A stretch of DNA of 63,861 nt from Rossellomorea vietnamensis (GCF_008180615.1 NZ_VTEH01000004.1:278163-342023); one strand, 5' to 3'; shown: positions 43,709 through 52,810, counted from the stretch's first letter. Numbers and translations are program-made. Notes: generated from the letters alone by a model not told the origin.

Positions 43709-44764
43709 ATGAAACGATATATTGCCAAACGATTTTTTAAAGATAAGCTTTCATTCTTAATCGATTTGTCAGCAGTAAAAAAGATTTTCTTACTATTGGC
43801 TGTGACTGCCTTAATATTTATATTGAGTACTGGCCTTGGTGATATGAACATACAGCCTTGGACGGTTCTAATGGTGTTTTTCGGAGGAGGGACTGAGCTT
43901 GAACAGCTGGTCGTTCAATCCTTCAGGCTTCCAAGGATCATTATTGCGCTGCTGACCGGCATGTCCTTGGCGATTGCCGGAGCTTTGCTTCAAGGGATGG
44001 TAAGGAACCCTCTTGCCTCCCCGGATATCATCGGGATCACCGGTGGAGCAGGCGCGGCAGTAGTGGGGTTTCTGGCCTTTTTCAGTGATGAAAATAATGC
44101 CCTGACAGTGAGCATCCAGTGGCTTCCGCTTGCCGCATTTGCCGGAGCAGCTGTGGTCGCATTCCTGGTTTATTTTCTTGCTTGGAAAAATGGGGTATCT
44201 CCAGTCCGCCTGGTACTGATAGGAATTGGGATCTCAGCTCTCATGCAGGCGATCATTACCATGCTGATGATTTTAGGTCCTATTTTCCGGGCCAGCCAGG
44301 CGAATATCTGGATTACAGGTACAGTGAATGCTTCCAATTGGAAAGATGTTCAGATTCTGTTACCGTGGACACTGATCCTGATTTTGATTGCCTTTGTTTT
44401 GGCAAGGAACGTTAACATTCAAGAACTTGGGGAAGAAATTGCCACTGGTGTGGGAAGCCACATCCAGAGACAGCGGATCATTCTGCTGACCTTGGCGACT
44501 GGTTTAGTCGGCGGTGCGGTTGCATTTGCGGGAGGTATAGGATTTGTAGGACTGATGGCACCACATATGGCCCGCCGTCTGGTTGGTTCCTCTTTTGGTG
44601 CTTTGCTGCCAGTAGCGGCTTTGCTTGGCGGCACTCTGGTGATGATTGCCGACCTTGTGGGCCGGACCTTATTTTTACCCTTGGAAGTGCCTGCCGGCGT
44701 GTTCACTGCCGCTATCGGCGCCCCGTACTTCATCTATTTACTATTTAAGACAAAAAATGCATAA
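43709..44764 (+). CDS. yfhA: Fe-siderophore ABC permease (FecCD family, YfhA-like)
   Basis: 351 residues, second half of the heterodimeric permease: RLPRIIIALLTGMSLAIAGALLQGMVRNPLASPDIIGITGGAGAAV-type segment and GFVGLMAPHMARRLVG. It has an N-terminal extension of about 25 residues before the first helix. The gene begins 3 bp after the first permease gene, so its ribosome site (AAGGGGT) lies inside that gene. Confidence 0.92.
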   Translation: MKRYIAKRFFKDKLSFLIDLSAVKKIFLLLAVTALIFILSTGLGDMNIQPWTVLMVFFGGGTELEQLVVQSFRLPRIIIALLTGMSLAIAGALLQGMVRNPLASPDIIGITGGAGAAVVGFLAFFSDENNALTVSIQWLPLAAFAGAAVVAFLVYFLAWKNGVSPVRLVLIGIGISALMQAIITMLMILGPIFRASQANIWITGTVNASNWKDVQILLPWTLILILIAFVLARNVNIQELGEEIATGVGSHIQRQRIILLTLATGLVGGAVAFAGGIGFVGLMAPHMARRLVGSSFGALLPVAALLGGTLVMIADLVGRTLFLPLEVPAGVFTAAIGAPYFIYLLFKTKNA

Positions 44765-44848
44765 CTTTTTTATATAAAAATACTTTAGAATCATAATAGA
44801 ACGATTTAAGGAACGTCAGCAGTTCAAACCAAAGGAGATGACCCGAGG

Positions 44849-45667
44849 ATGACACAATCTCTTCAAACAGAATCGCTAACTTTAAGTTATGGAGATAGAA
44901 TAATTATAGATGAATTGGACCTTGAGATTCCAAAAGGTGAAATCACGGTATTCATAGGAGGGAATGGCTGCGGAAAGTCCACACTCCTTCGCTCAATGGC
45001 GAGGCTTCTGAAGCCTCAAACGGGTTCTGTGCTCATCGATGGTGATGCGATTGCAAAACTGTCTACAAAGGATGTAGCCAGAAAGCTGGCCATTCTTCCA
45101 CAATCACCAACTGCACCCGAGGGGTTAACGGTGCTCCAGCTGGTCAAACAGGGAAGATACCCTCACCAATCGTGGCTGAAACAATGGTCTCAAAAAGACG
45201 AAGAAATCGTCTCTAAAGCGCTTAAAGCGACCAAGATGGAGGAGCTTCAGCATAGAAGAGTCGACGAACTTTCCGGAGGGCAGAGGCAAAGGGCGTGGAT
45301 TGCACTGACCCTTGCGCAGGATACGGATATCATTCTACTGGATGAGCCCACCACGTACCTTGACATGACTCATCAAATTGAAATCCTGGATTTATTATTT
45401 GAACTGAATGAAACAGAAGAGCGTACGATCATCATGGTCCTGCATGATCTGAACCTTGCCTGCCGCTATGCCCATAATATTGTGGCCATCCGTGACCAGA
45501 AAATTTTTGCTCAAGGAAAGCCTGAGGAAGTCATCAGCTGTAACCTTGTGAAAAATGTATTTGACATGGACTGCCAGGTGACGAGTGATCCATTGTTCGG
45601 TACACCGCTTTGCATTCCTTATGGGAAGGGCAGATGTATCATCAAAGAAGTAGCTGAAATGGCATGA
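44849..45667 (+). CDS. yusV: Fe-siderophore ABC transporter ATPase (YusV-like)
   Basis: 272 residues. Walker A GGNGCGKST (about 37-45), signature LSGGQRQRAWIA (about 143), Walker B IILLDEPTTYLD and the switch His (VLHDLNLAC). It drives siderophore import with the two permeases. AAAGGAG precedes the ATG. Overlaps the next gene by 4 bp. Confidence 0.94.
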   Translation: MTQSLQTESLTLSYGDRIIIDELDLEIPKGEITVFIGGNGCGKSTLLRSMARLLKPQTGSVLIDGDAIAKLSTKDVARKLAILPQSPTAPEGLTVLQLVKQGRYPHQSWLKQWSQKDEEIVSKALKATKMEELQHRRVDELSGGQRQRAWIALTLAQDTDIILLDEPTTYLDMTHQIEILDLLFELNETEERTIIMVLHDLNLACRYAHNIVAIRDQKIFAQGKPEEVISCNLVKNVFDMDCQVTSDPLFGTPLCIPYGKGRCIIKEVAEMA

Positions 45668-46446
45668 GCAGAGTGTCCCTGACTGCAGAGGAAAAAGAAA
45701 TGCTGAGGTCCTTCCGATTTTTAACAGAAAGACCTGAGGAGTGCGAATTAATTTCCGCCAGTCAACTGATCAATGGGGTGGGTATGGAAGCCTTTATTCA
45801 AAAGTACTCCGGCAAGATAGGCAGCGAAGATAAAAAAGTGCTGTCATCGCTGCTGCTTAAGAGGTACGCTTTTTCAGCGGTCATTTCGCTTTTTTCTTTC
45901 TCGGTTTTTAATAAAAGGCTGAATGTATCACCTGATAATCTGTTTCTTGCAGATGGAGAAAAAAATGGCCTATGGATGCCTGGATTTTATTTTCAAGATC
46001 AAGATGCCAGTGAGGTTATAGACAGGGAATCTGAAAGGGAAGAAGTGGCAAAGGAAGTGTTTCGGGACCACCTTTTTCCCCTTATTGAAACGGCGAAGAA
46101 GGCTGGAAACATTTCGGACCTGATTACATGGGAAAATGTCGCTATTTATCTGTTCTGGGTTTACGAAGTACTTATTCATCAAGAAGAGCTTGGACATGCC
46201 CGGGAGAGGATGGAAGAGGACTTTCGCTGGCTGCTGAAGGAAAGTAATGCAGCTCTGTTTGGACCTTATCAGAAAAACCCGCTTGCCAGATTCCACTCAG
46301 AAAAACAATTTGTAGCAGAACAGGACAGTGTGCTGCGTGTCAGGAAAACTTGCTGCTTCTCCTATAAGCTGAGGGGCGGGGAGGCTCTCAGGTGCAGCAC
46401 ATGCCCGCAAACCTGCAATGTGAAACAGCGGAAAGGAGTGAGGTAA
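45664..46446 (+). CDS. FhuF-like ferric-siderophore reductase
   Basis: 260 residues. The C-terminal CC-x12-C-xx-C cluster (KTCCFSYKLRGGEALRCSTC) resembles the [2Fe-2S] ligand set of FhuF-type ferric reductases, which free iron from imported hydroxamate siderophores in the cytoplasm. The rest has the helical FhuF/IucA-C pattern. Overlap with the ATPase gene (ATGA) makes cotranscription under Fur nearly certain. Confidence 0.82.
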   Translation: MSRVSLTAEEKEMLRSFRFLTERPEECELISASQLINGVGMEAFIQKYSGKIGSEDKKVLSSLLLKRYAFSAVISLFSFSVFNKRLNVSPDNLFLADGEKNGLWMPGFYFQDQDASEVIDRESEREEVAKEVFRDHLFPLIETAKKAGNISDLITWENVAIYLFWVYEVLIHQEELGHARERMEEDFRWLLKESNAALFGPYQKNPLARFHSEKQFVAEQDSVLRVRKTCCFSYKLRGGEALRCSTCPQTCNVKQRKGVR

Positions 46447-46694
46447 TGGAGAACTTTGACGAACAATTCGACGCATTGATCGATAAATATACTGAACTGC
46501 TTTTGGGTGAAGCCACTCCAGAGCTCAAAAATAAGGTAACGAAATGGGTCATCTACACCTACATTGCCAAGTCCATGCCTCCGCTGGCCAAGCATTGGAA
46601 CACCGAGTTCCCGGAAGGCAAGGAAGAAATTAAGAGAATCATTGCTGAAATCAAAGAGTTGAATGAAGAACATCGAGCGAAGAAGGATCAATAG
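46446..46694 (+). CDS. yusU: DUF2573 protein (YusU-like)
   Basis: 82 residues, helical, beginning MENFDEQFDALIDKYTELLLGE, the pattern of YusU. The start overlaps the reductase stop by one base (TAATG) after AAAGGAGTGAGG. In B. subtilis yusU also neighbours yusV. Function unknown, but position suggests a role in iron use. Confidence 0.8.
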   Translation: MENFDEQFDALIDKYTELLLGEATPELKNKVTKWVIYTYIAKSMPPLAKHWNTEFPEGKEEIKRIIAEIKELNEEHRAKKDQ

Positions 46695-46696
46695 AA

Positions 46697-46726
46697 GCAG
46701 CCGGCCCGTTATCAGCCGGCTGTTTT
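46697..46726 (+). terminator. Siderophore operon terminator
   Basis: CAGCCGGC and GCCGGCTG around a 9-nt loop, then TTTTTT. Confidence 0.92.
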
Positions 46727-46810
46727 TTGTTTTTTTTACCTTTTTGTTGGAGGCCGCCAGCCGGTTTGGTCAGGGGCGCACTTTTCGGAAGCCGGCCTAA
46801 ACGAAGTAAC

Positions 46811-46935
46811 AGATCTCTCTATCAACGAGTTTTGTGTGTCTATCGTCGAACTTGCTGGCCCTATCAACGAAAATGCAAGGTCTATCGACGAATTTGCAGA
46901 TCCTATCAACGAATTCCCAGGTTCTATCAACGATT
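46811..46935. repeat. 21-bp tandem array 3 (TCTATCAACG, inverted orientation)
   Basis: CTATC at 46819, 46840, 46861, 46882, 46903 and 46924, exactly 21 bp apart. TCTATCAACG is the reverse complement of the CGTTGATAGA motif of the arrays at 26.8 and 27.0 kb. Open frames across it are a by-product of the period. Confidence 0.85.
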
Positions 46936-47082
46936 GTTTATTTACAGTTAGATTACCCGGCCGCGGCCGGGATTCACACTTTTGACGCAAAGAATAAGCT
47001 GACCTGGTCTTTATCTTCTGGTTCTATCAGCCGCTTATTGTGAAAGAGGTCTGTCATTTCTTTAATTGGGTATCCAGCCGTA

Positions 47083-47275
47083 AAAATAAGGGAACTTTTT
47101 TCCCTTAATCGCAAATTCAAGTTTATATCGGGGCAAATAGAGGAACTTTTTACCCTTATCTGATAAAAAAGCGAAATTTTCTTTGTGTATCTATTATATA
47201 AGGGAACTTTATTCCCCTATTTTAGCTTTTACCCGTGTTTTTTAGTAAATAAGGGAACTTTTTTCCTCTATTTAC
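47083..47275. repeat. Cluster of AAGGGAA/TTCCCTT palindromes
   Basis: AAGGGAAC plus a T-run plus TTCCCTT or a variant occurs at 47088, 47140, 47210 and 47251, with a weaker form near 47170. Each is a short inverted repeat with a T-rich centre. Spacing is irregular (about 51, 71 and 41 bp). No protein coding seen in 46727-47510. Confidence 0.65.
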
Positions 47276-47398
47276 TATCTGAAATACTGAATCACTTTAA
47301 TAAGTGCCATCGAACACTGGCTTGAATCAGTGTCTTTCTATCGACTTTATGGAAAGGACCCTTCCAGCCCCGCCAGGAAAATGTTTCAAAAATACAAA

Positions 47399-47446
47399 AA
47401 AAGTCAACAATCTTTTCTCCTGTTTAAGGAAAGATAGTTGACTTTA
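47399..47446 (-). terminator. Terminator of coat-protein genes
   Basis: AAAAAGTCAAC and GTTGACTTT with an inner AATCTTT/AAAGAT stem; on the minus strand it is followed by T-rich sequence. Similar to the hairpin at 32015-32064. Confidence 0.7.
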
Positions 47447-47510
47447 TCTTTGTTCATAACAAGTAGACTCTAAAATTTCAGGGCTCACTTTAAAACAAGG
47501 AGCCACTCCA

Positions 47511-47852
47511 TCAATGCACGTTATTATAAGGAAACTGGGAAGCGTATTGCTGGTGCTGCTGATAAGACTGCTGAAGCTTTTGGGCATCTGCCTGCTCAAG
47601 TTTGTACCAGCCTTTTTTGAACATGCTGTTATACAGGCTGCGCTGGGTGTTCTGCGTTTCATTGAAGATAGTGAGCAGGTCATTGTAGAGAGCGTCATGG
47701 CTTGCTTCATTCAATGCCGTACAGTAAGAGTCAGTCATATATTTTTCCATGCTCAGCATATCATTTACCAGGTCGCGGTCATTCATTTGCGGTGTTTCAG
47801 ATACTTGTGTCTGCGGGTTTTGAATTTTTTGCTGTGATTGATTTTGGTTCAT
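47511..47852 (-). CDS. CotF-family spore coat protein
   Basis: 113 residues: a Gln/Asn-rich start and the CotF helical domain (NDRDLVNDMLSMEKYMTDSYCTALNEASHDALYNDLLTIFNETQ), then a Gln/Tyr-rich tail. It probably forms part of the spore coat and would be made in the mother cell. It follows another CotF-type gene by 16 bp, so the two form one operon. GAAGGAAGTG precedes the ATG. Confidence 0.87.
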   Translation of the reverse strand: MNQNQSQQKIQNPQTQVSETPQMNDRDLVNDMLSMEKYMTDSYCTALNEASHDALYNDLLTIFNETQNTQRSLYNSMFKKGWYKLEQADAQKLQQSYQQHQQYASQFPYNNVH

Positions 47853-47868
47853 TATTCACACTTCCTTT

Positions 47869-48135
47869 CTACATAGTTGTTGTGGATTGCGGAGCACTTC
47901 CAGGGTTCAAGTGGGCAAGGATCTGCTCATAATGGCGCTGGTGCATCTGTCCGCACTTATCGATTTCCGCTTTGAGTTCAGGATCCTGGCAGTGACTTGC
48001 TGCAAAATGGGCTTTTTTCATGGCCAGCAAGTTCCAAGAAAGCATATCATTTAAGTACATAGAATCTTTGGTGGTTAAGACTTGCGGGGGCTGCTGCATG
48101 ATGCCCTGCTGTTGATTGCCTTGCTGCTGTTGCAT
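47869..48135 (-). CDS. CotF-family spore coat protein (YusN-like)
   Basis: 88 residues with a Gln-rich start and a CotF-type two-helix core (STKDSMYLNDMLSWNLLAMKKAHFAA-like, DPELKAEIDKCGQMHQRHYEQIL). The ATG at 48135 follows GGAGGG; the in-frame upstream ATG at 48162 lacks a site. In B. subtilis yusN lies next to fadM, matching this position. Confidence 0.83.
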   Translation of the reverse strand: MQQQQGNQQQGIMQQPPQVLTTKDSMYLNDMLSWNLLAMKKAHFAASHCQDPELKAEIDKCGQMHQRHYEQILAHLNPGSAPQSTTTM

Positions 48136-48406
48136 AAGAATTCCCTCCTTTGGATTTAGCAAAGTTATTGTTCCTCTAACACTGACACATATACAACAAA
48201 TGACAAAAATCGATAAAACTTTTCAAATAAATGTTTGAACTATATTCAAAAACGGTTAAAGGTGATAATATAAATTTATAAATATGGAACCGATTTAAGG
48301 GGCGATTAGTCCTGGCAGACCACCTCAGCCACTTGATTGCGGCCATCCAGATTATCTAAAAAGAAACCGCTTTCATAGTGAAGCAAATGTTCAGGGGGTA
48401 AATGAC

Positions 48407-49324
48407 ATGGAACAAGTAATGCGTAACTTCTTTTTATTCTTATCCAAGAATAAACCATTAACAAAAGTAGCGAAAAAATATGGTTTGCGTTTTGGCGCAG
48501 CTCGATTTGTTGCCGGTGAATCCATCGACCTCGCTGTTGAAGCTATCAAAGGGCTGAATAATCAAGGATTATCCGTAACAATCGATTATCTTGGAGAGTT
48601 CATTGATAATGAAGCAGAAGCAAATGAGATGGCTGATCAATGCATTGAGGCTGTAAAGGCAATCGGCAGGGAGCGGATTGACTCGCAGCTTTCATTGAAA
48701 ATGACATCGATGGGTCTCGATCTTTCTGAAGAGATTGTTATGAAAAACATGAGAAGAATCCTTGAAGCGGCCCAGGAGTTTGGAGTATTTGTTACGATCG
48801 ATATGGAAGATTACTCCCGATGCGGCAAGACCATCGATATTTTCAAGAGGCTGAAATCAGAATATGACAATGTCGGTACGGTTATCCAGGCTTATCTGTT
48901 CAGAACCGAAAAGGATATGGAAGTTCTGAATGAATATTCCCCAAATCTTCGACTCGTTAAAGGGGCATATAAGGAATCGCCTCTTGTAGCTTTCCCGGAT
49001 AAAAAAGACGTCGACGATAACTTTAAAAAAATTATTAAGATGCATCTGCTCAATGGCAACTACACCGCTGTGGCGACACATGACGATGCAATGATTGAAT
49101 ATACGAAGCAGATTGTAGAGGAGTACAATATCCCCCACGATCAATTTGAATTCCAGATGCTCTATGGAATTAGAGTGGAGCGGCAGCTGGAGCTGGCTAA
49201 AGAAGGATATAAAATGCGCGTCTATGTTCCATACGGCACAGATTGGTACGGCTACTTCATGCGCCGCCTTGCAGAAAGACCTGCAAACGTCGCTTTTGTA
49301 CTGAAAGGTGTAATAAACAAGTAA
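48407..49324 (+). CDS. fadM: Proline dehydrogenase (FadM/PutA-type)
   Basis: 305-residue monofunctional FAD-dependent enzyme that oxidises proline to pyrroline-5-carboxylate. The TIM-barrel motifs TIDYLGEF, TIDMEDYSR, QAYLFRTEKDM, LVKGAYKE, ATHDD and the C-terminal YGTDWYGYFMRRLAERPAN are intact. B. subtilis has this paralogue (fadM, formerly yusM) beside yuzL and fadN, as here. AGGGGG precedes the ATG and a terminator follows. Confidence 0.94.
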   Translation: MEQVMRNFFLFLSKNKPLTKVAKKYGLRFGAARFVAGESIDLAVEAIKGLNNQGLSVTIDYLGEFIDNEAEANEMADQCIEAVKAIGRERIDSQLSLKMTSMGLDLSEEIVMKNMRRILEAAQEFGVFVTIDMEDYSRCGKTIDIFKRLKSEYDNVGTVIQAYLFRTEKDMEVLNEYSPNLRLVKGAYKESPLVAFPDKKDVDDNFKKIIKMHLLNGNYTAVATHDDAMIEYTKQIVEEYNIPHDQFEFQMLYGIRVERQLELAKEGYKMRVYVPYGTDWYGYFMRRLAERPANVAFVLKGVINK

Positions 49325-49356
49325 TTTGAGAGTTAAGCATAATCATATATGACCGG

Positions 49357-49395
49357 GACCGCTGCTGGATTTCTATCTTGCAGCGGTCTTTTTGA
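49357..49395 (+). terminator. fadM terminator
   Basis: GACCGCTGC (49357-49365) and GCAGCGGTC (49380-49388) with TTTTT. Confidence 0.93.
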
Positions 49396-49537
49396 TGGTC
49401 TTGAAAACTCCTGGCTATGCAGGGGGTTCCAGAGAGCAGAACATCCTCTTTCTATAGAAAAAAGCCGGTTCCTTATTACTACATGCCATTCCAGCAGGAG
49501 GGGAGGTATCCTTGCTGATTGGGATTAATAAAGTCTA

Positions 49538-49735
49538 AAATAAGCGGAGTTTTTCCGGTTAAGCTTCAGAATAGTAGATGATTTGGGGTATATAAGCGGA
49601 ATTTTTCCGCTTAAGCACAGCGAAACGAACTATTTTCGCATCTTTTATACAAATAAGCGGAATTTCTTCTCTTATTTGAGCTGTTTTTCGCGCGATGACT
49701 TAAATAAGCGGAATTTCTCCGCTTATTTCTCCACG
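49538..49735. repeat. Cluster of AAGCGGAA/TTCCGCTT palindromes
   Basis: AAGCGGA followed by TTTT or TTTCT and a TCCGCTT-like right arm occurs with GCGGA at 49544, 49596, 49657 and 49708, spaced 52, 61 and 51 bp. Each is a hairpin with a T-rich loop. It resembles the AAGGGAA cluster at 47.1 kb with a different stem sequence. It lies between converging transcripts. Confidence 0.7.
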
Positions 49736-49824
49736 TTTTTTCAGCCGGAATAAATAGCCAGAGAAAATAATTCATTGGGCCTTTTAGGCCGAGGCTGGTA
49801 AGGAAGGCTTCCAGCCGTAGAGCA

Positions 49825-49856
49825 AACCACCAGTTTAAACTGGTGGTTTTGTTTTT
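49825..49856. terminator. Bidirectional terminator
   Basis: AAACCACCAG-TTTAAA-CTGGTGGTTT is a perfect palindrome with T-rich sequence after it. The rest of 49857-50098 has only a doubtful short ORF. Confidence 0.8.
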
Positions 49857-50098
49857 GATCATTCATTTGTAATTTGAATTTTTGATCTTCCTGATAATTA
49901 GGCAGGTTCCAGAGAAAAAACAGCCAGCCAGAACCTCAACTTGACAGCACCGAATGAAAGTTCAGTGAAATCAATGCTGCCAGATGCCTGACCTGACTTC
50001 AAGGAATCTTGGTTTTGCCCATTCAATGCGAGATTTAGTTTGATAGACATATGCAGACATCCCGCCGAGAACTCTAAAAATGAACAGGAAAACAAGTT

Positions 50099-50230
50099 TT
50101 ATTTTTTGTACTGATTGTTTTGGCTGTTCACCTTGCCGCCGCCGTCATGTTCCACTGTCGGACCGGCATCACCTTTTACACTAGCCGCGCTGACGCCTGC
50201 CTTGGATGGGTTTTTCTTTCTTTTTGCCAT
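50099..50230 (-). CDS. yuzL: YuzL-family small protein
   Basis: 43 residues, basic start (MAKRKKNPSKAG) and a Gly/Asn-rich end; typical of YuzL, a small spore-former protein of unknown function. GGAGGTGA precedes the ATG at 50230. It lies between fadM and fadN, as in B. subtilis. Confidence 0.88.
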   Translation of the reverse strand: MAKRKKNPSKAGVSAASVKGDAGPTVEHDGGGKVNSQNNQYKK

Positions 50231-50314
50231 AGTAATCACCTCCACTATTAGAATTACCAAAAGGTGCGAAATGATTATTTTTTGAAAATTTATCATTTTT
50301 TAAACTTTAAGATA

Positions 50315-50343
50315 TTGCAGTCTGCTGTAAAATCTTATATATT
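50315..50343 (+). promoter_or_regulatory. fadNAE promoter
   Basis: TTGCAG (50315-50320), 17-bp spacer, TATATT (50338-50343), upstream of the FadR box and fadN. Confidence 0.6.
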
Positions 50344-50385
50344 AGAGGTAACAGATCTCATTCGTGATTTTTTTTGAGAAGAAAA

Positions 50386-50403
50386 TGAATGAGTGTTCAT
50401 TCA
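50386..50403 (+). promoter_or_regulatory. FadR operator
   Basis: TGAATGAGTGTTCATTCA matches the Bacillus FadR (TetR-type) consensus TGAATGANTANTCATTCA apart from one centre base. It lies between the promoter and fadN, where bound repressor would block transcription until long-chain acyl-CoA is present. Confidence 0.88.
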
Positions 50404-50425
50404 AGTAGTAAAAGGGGGAAAAATA

Positions 50426-52810
50426 GTGGCTCGTAAAATTCAAAAAGCAGCAGTATTAGGATCTGGAGTAATGGGATCGGGTATCGCAGCCCATCTGGCG
50501 AATATCGGGATACCTGCCTTGCTGCTGGATATAGTACCGCGTGAGTTAACTGAAGCAGAAAAAGCGAAGGGACTGACTTTGGAAGATAAAGCCGTCCGCA
50601 ACCGTATGAGTGAAGGGGCGCTAAAGAAGCTTCTTAAGCAAAAACCCGCACCTCTTACTTCAAAGAAGAACCTTGCATTGATTGAAGCAGGTAACTTTGA
50701 AGATGATATGGAGAAATTAAGCGATTGTGACTGGATCATTGAAGTGGTTGTTGAAAACCTGGATATCAAGAAGAAAGTTTTTGAAAGTGTTGAAAAGCAT
50801 AGAAAGAAAGGCAGCATCATCAGCTCCAACACGTCCGGGATTTCAATTGAAGCGATGTCAGAGGGAAGATCGGAGGATTTCCAGAAGAACTTCCTGGGAA
50901 CTCACTTCTTTAACCCTCCGCGTTACCTGAAATTGCTTGAAGTCATCCCTACTGAAAAAACAGACCCGGAAGTACTTTCTTTCATTAAAACATTTGGTGA
51001 AGATGTACTCGGCAAAGGGGTGGTCCTTGCAAAAGATACACCAAACTTTATCGCCAACAGGATCGGAACTTACGGCCTGTTGATCACACTGCAGGAAATG
51101 TTGAAAAGCGGTATAAGTGTCGGGGAAGTGGATTCCATTACCGGACCAGCAATCGGACGTCCGAAAAGTGCAACCTTCCGTACCCTCGATGTTGTAGGGC
51201 TGGATACCTTCGCCCATGTGGCGAAAAATGTTTATGACCAGGTTGACGGAGAAGAAAAGAAAGTATTTGAGATTCCCGGCTTCATGCAGAAGATGCTGGA
51301 TAATGGATGGCTTGGATCCAAGAGCGGCCAGGGCTTCTACTTGAAACAAGGAAAAGAAATCCTTGAACTCGATACCGAAACATTGGAATACGGACCGCGA
51401 AAAAAGTTAAAAACAACTTCGACTGAATTAAGCAAGCAGGAAAAAGGACTTTCGAATAAAATGAAAGCGCTTGTTTATGCAGAGGACAAAGCCGGCACAT
51501 TCCTTTGGAACATCCTTTCACCGGTGCTTCTGTATTCAGGAGACCTGCTTGAGACCATTGCCGATGATATCGTTGCGATCGATCAGGCAATGAAATGGGG
51601 CTTCGGCTGGCAGCAAGGACCATTTGAAACGTGGGACAGCATTGGCCTTGAGAAATCAGTAAGCAAGATGAGAGAAGAAGGCAGAGAGGTTCCGGCATGG
51701 ATCACTGAGATGCTTGAAGCAGGCCATAGTTCTTTCTATAAAGAAGAAGATGGAGAAAAGTACTTCTACCATAACGGTGAATATAAAAAGATTGAGAGAA
51801 ACCCAAAAGTAATAGATTTAAAGCTTTTGAAGCAGCAAGGGAACCTGATCAAGAAAAACTCCGGTGCGAGCTTAATCGATATTGGAGATGGAGTAGCGCT
51901 TCTTGAATTCCATTCACCAAACAACTCCATTGGACTGGATATCGTTCAAATGATCAACTTCTCTATTGAAGAAGTAGAAAAGAATTTCAAAGGACTCGTT
52001 ATCGGAAATCAAGGTAAAAATTTCTGTGTGGGTGCGAACATCGCAATGATTTTAATGGAAGCGCAGGATGACAACATCTTCGAAATTGATATGGTTGTCC
52101 GTAACTTCCAGCAGGCGATGATGAATATCAAATACAGCAAAAAACCTGTAGTGGCGGCACCATTTGGCATGACACTTGGAGGAGGCTCGGAGGTATGCCT
52201 TCCAGCGGCCCATATCCAGGCATCTATGGAAACGTACATGGGTCTTGTAGAAGCTGGTGTCGGCCTGATCCCTGGCGGAGGCGGAAACAAAGAATTATAT
52301 ATCAAGCATCTTAATATGATGCCTGAAGGGATTGACTTTGATCTGCAGAAGGTTGCCAATAAAGTGTTTGAAACAATAGCAATGGCAAAAGTCTCTACTT
52401 CTGGTGACGAGGCAAGGGATAATAATTTCCTGAATAATTCTGATGGTGTAAGTGCCAATGGAGATCACATTTTATATGACGCGAAGCAGGCAGCTCTTGC
52501 TTTAAGTGAAAGCGGCTACACTCCTCCAGTCCGCAGAAAGATCCCGGTTGTCGGTGAATCTGGATATGCGGCGCTGATTCTTGGAGCTCAAGCAATGCTT
52601 CACTCAGGCTATATATCCCAACATGATTTGGCAATCGCGAAAAAATTGGCGTTTGTACTGGCAGGCGGCAAGCTGCCATTCGGTACCGAAGTAGATGAGC
52701 AATATCTATTGGACTTGGAGAGAGAAGCATTCCTGAGTCTTGTCGCACAACCGAAATCACAGCAGCGTATGCAGCACATGCTGGTAAAAGGAAAGCCGCT
52801 GCGTAACTAA
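50426..52810 (+). CDS. fadN: 3-hydroxyacyl-CoA dehydrogenase/enoyl-CoA hydratase FadN
   Basis: 794-residue bifunctional beta-oxidation enzyme. The N-terminal NAD domain begins AAVLGSGVMGSGIAAHLANIG; the HAD domain contains SSNTSGIS, LGTHFFNPPRYLKLLEVIP and a second C-terminal HAD half; the crotonase part (about 490-700) has NFCVGANIAMIL and GGGGNKELY. The GTG at 50426 follows AAGGGGG and fits the B. subtilis N-terminus. Upstream in-frame codons overlap the FadR box. Confidence 0.95.
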   Translation: MARKIQKAAVLGSGVMGSGIAAHLANIGIPALLLDIVPRELTEAEKAKGLTLEDKAVRNRMSEGALKKLLKQKPAPLTSKKNLALIEAGNFEDDMEKLSDCDWIIEVVVENLDIKKKVFESVEKHRKKGSIISSNTSGISIEAMSEGRSEDFQKNFLGTHFFNPPRYLKLLEVIPTEKTDPEVLSFIKTFGEDVLGKGVVLAKDTPNFIANRIGTYGLLITLQEMLKSGISVGEVDSITGPAIGRPKSATFRTLDVVGLDTFAHVAKNVYDQVDGEEKKVFEIPGFMQKMLDNGWLGSKSGQGFYLKQGKEILELDTETLEYGPRKKLKTTSTELSKQEKGLSNKMKALVYAEDKAGTFLWNILSPVLLYSGDLLETIADDIVAIDQAMKWGFGWQQGPFETWDSIGLEKSVSKMREEGREVPAWITEMLEAGHSSFYKEEDGEKYFYHNGEYKKIERNPKVIDLKLLKQQGNLIKKNSGASLIDIGDGVALLEFHSPNNSIGLDIVQMINFSIEEVEKNFKGLVIGNQGKNFCVGANIAMILMEAQDDNIFEIDMVVRNFQQAMMNIKYSKKPVVAAPFGMTLGGGSEVCLPAAHIQASMETYMGLVEAGVGLIPGGGGNKELYIKHLNMMPEGIDFDLQKVANKVFETIAMAKVSTSGDEARDNNFLNNSDGVSANGDHILYDAKQAALALSESGYTPPVRRKIPVVGESGYAALILGAQAMLHSGYISQHDLAIAKKLAFVLAGGKLPFGTEVDEQYLLDLEREAFLSLVAQPKSQQRMQHMLVKGKPLRN

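Noticed and set aside
46727..46990. ORFs on both strands over the 46.8-kb array
   Set aside because: Same artefact of a 21-bp period; both strands open, no ribosome site.
49898..50095. Minus-strand ORF of up to 65 codons before yuzL
   Set aside because: Poor start context and unconvincing composition; could be real but I cannot support it.
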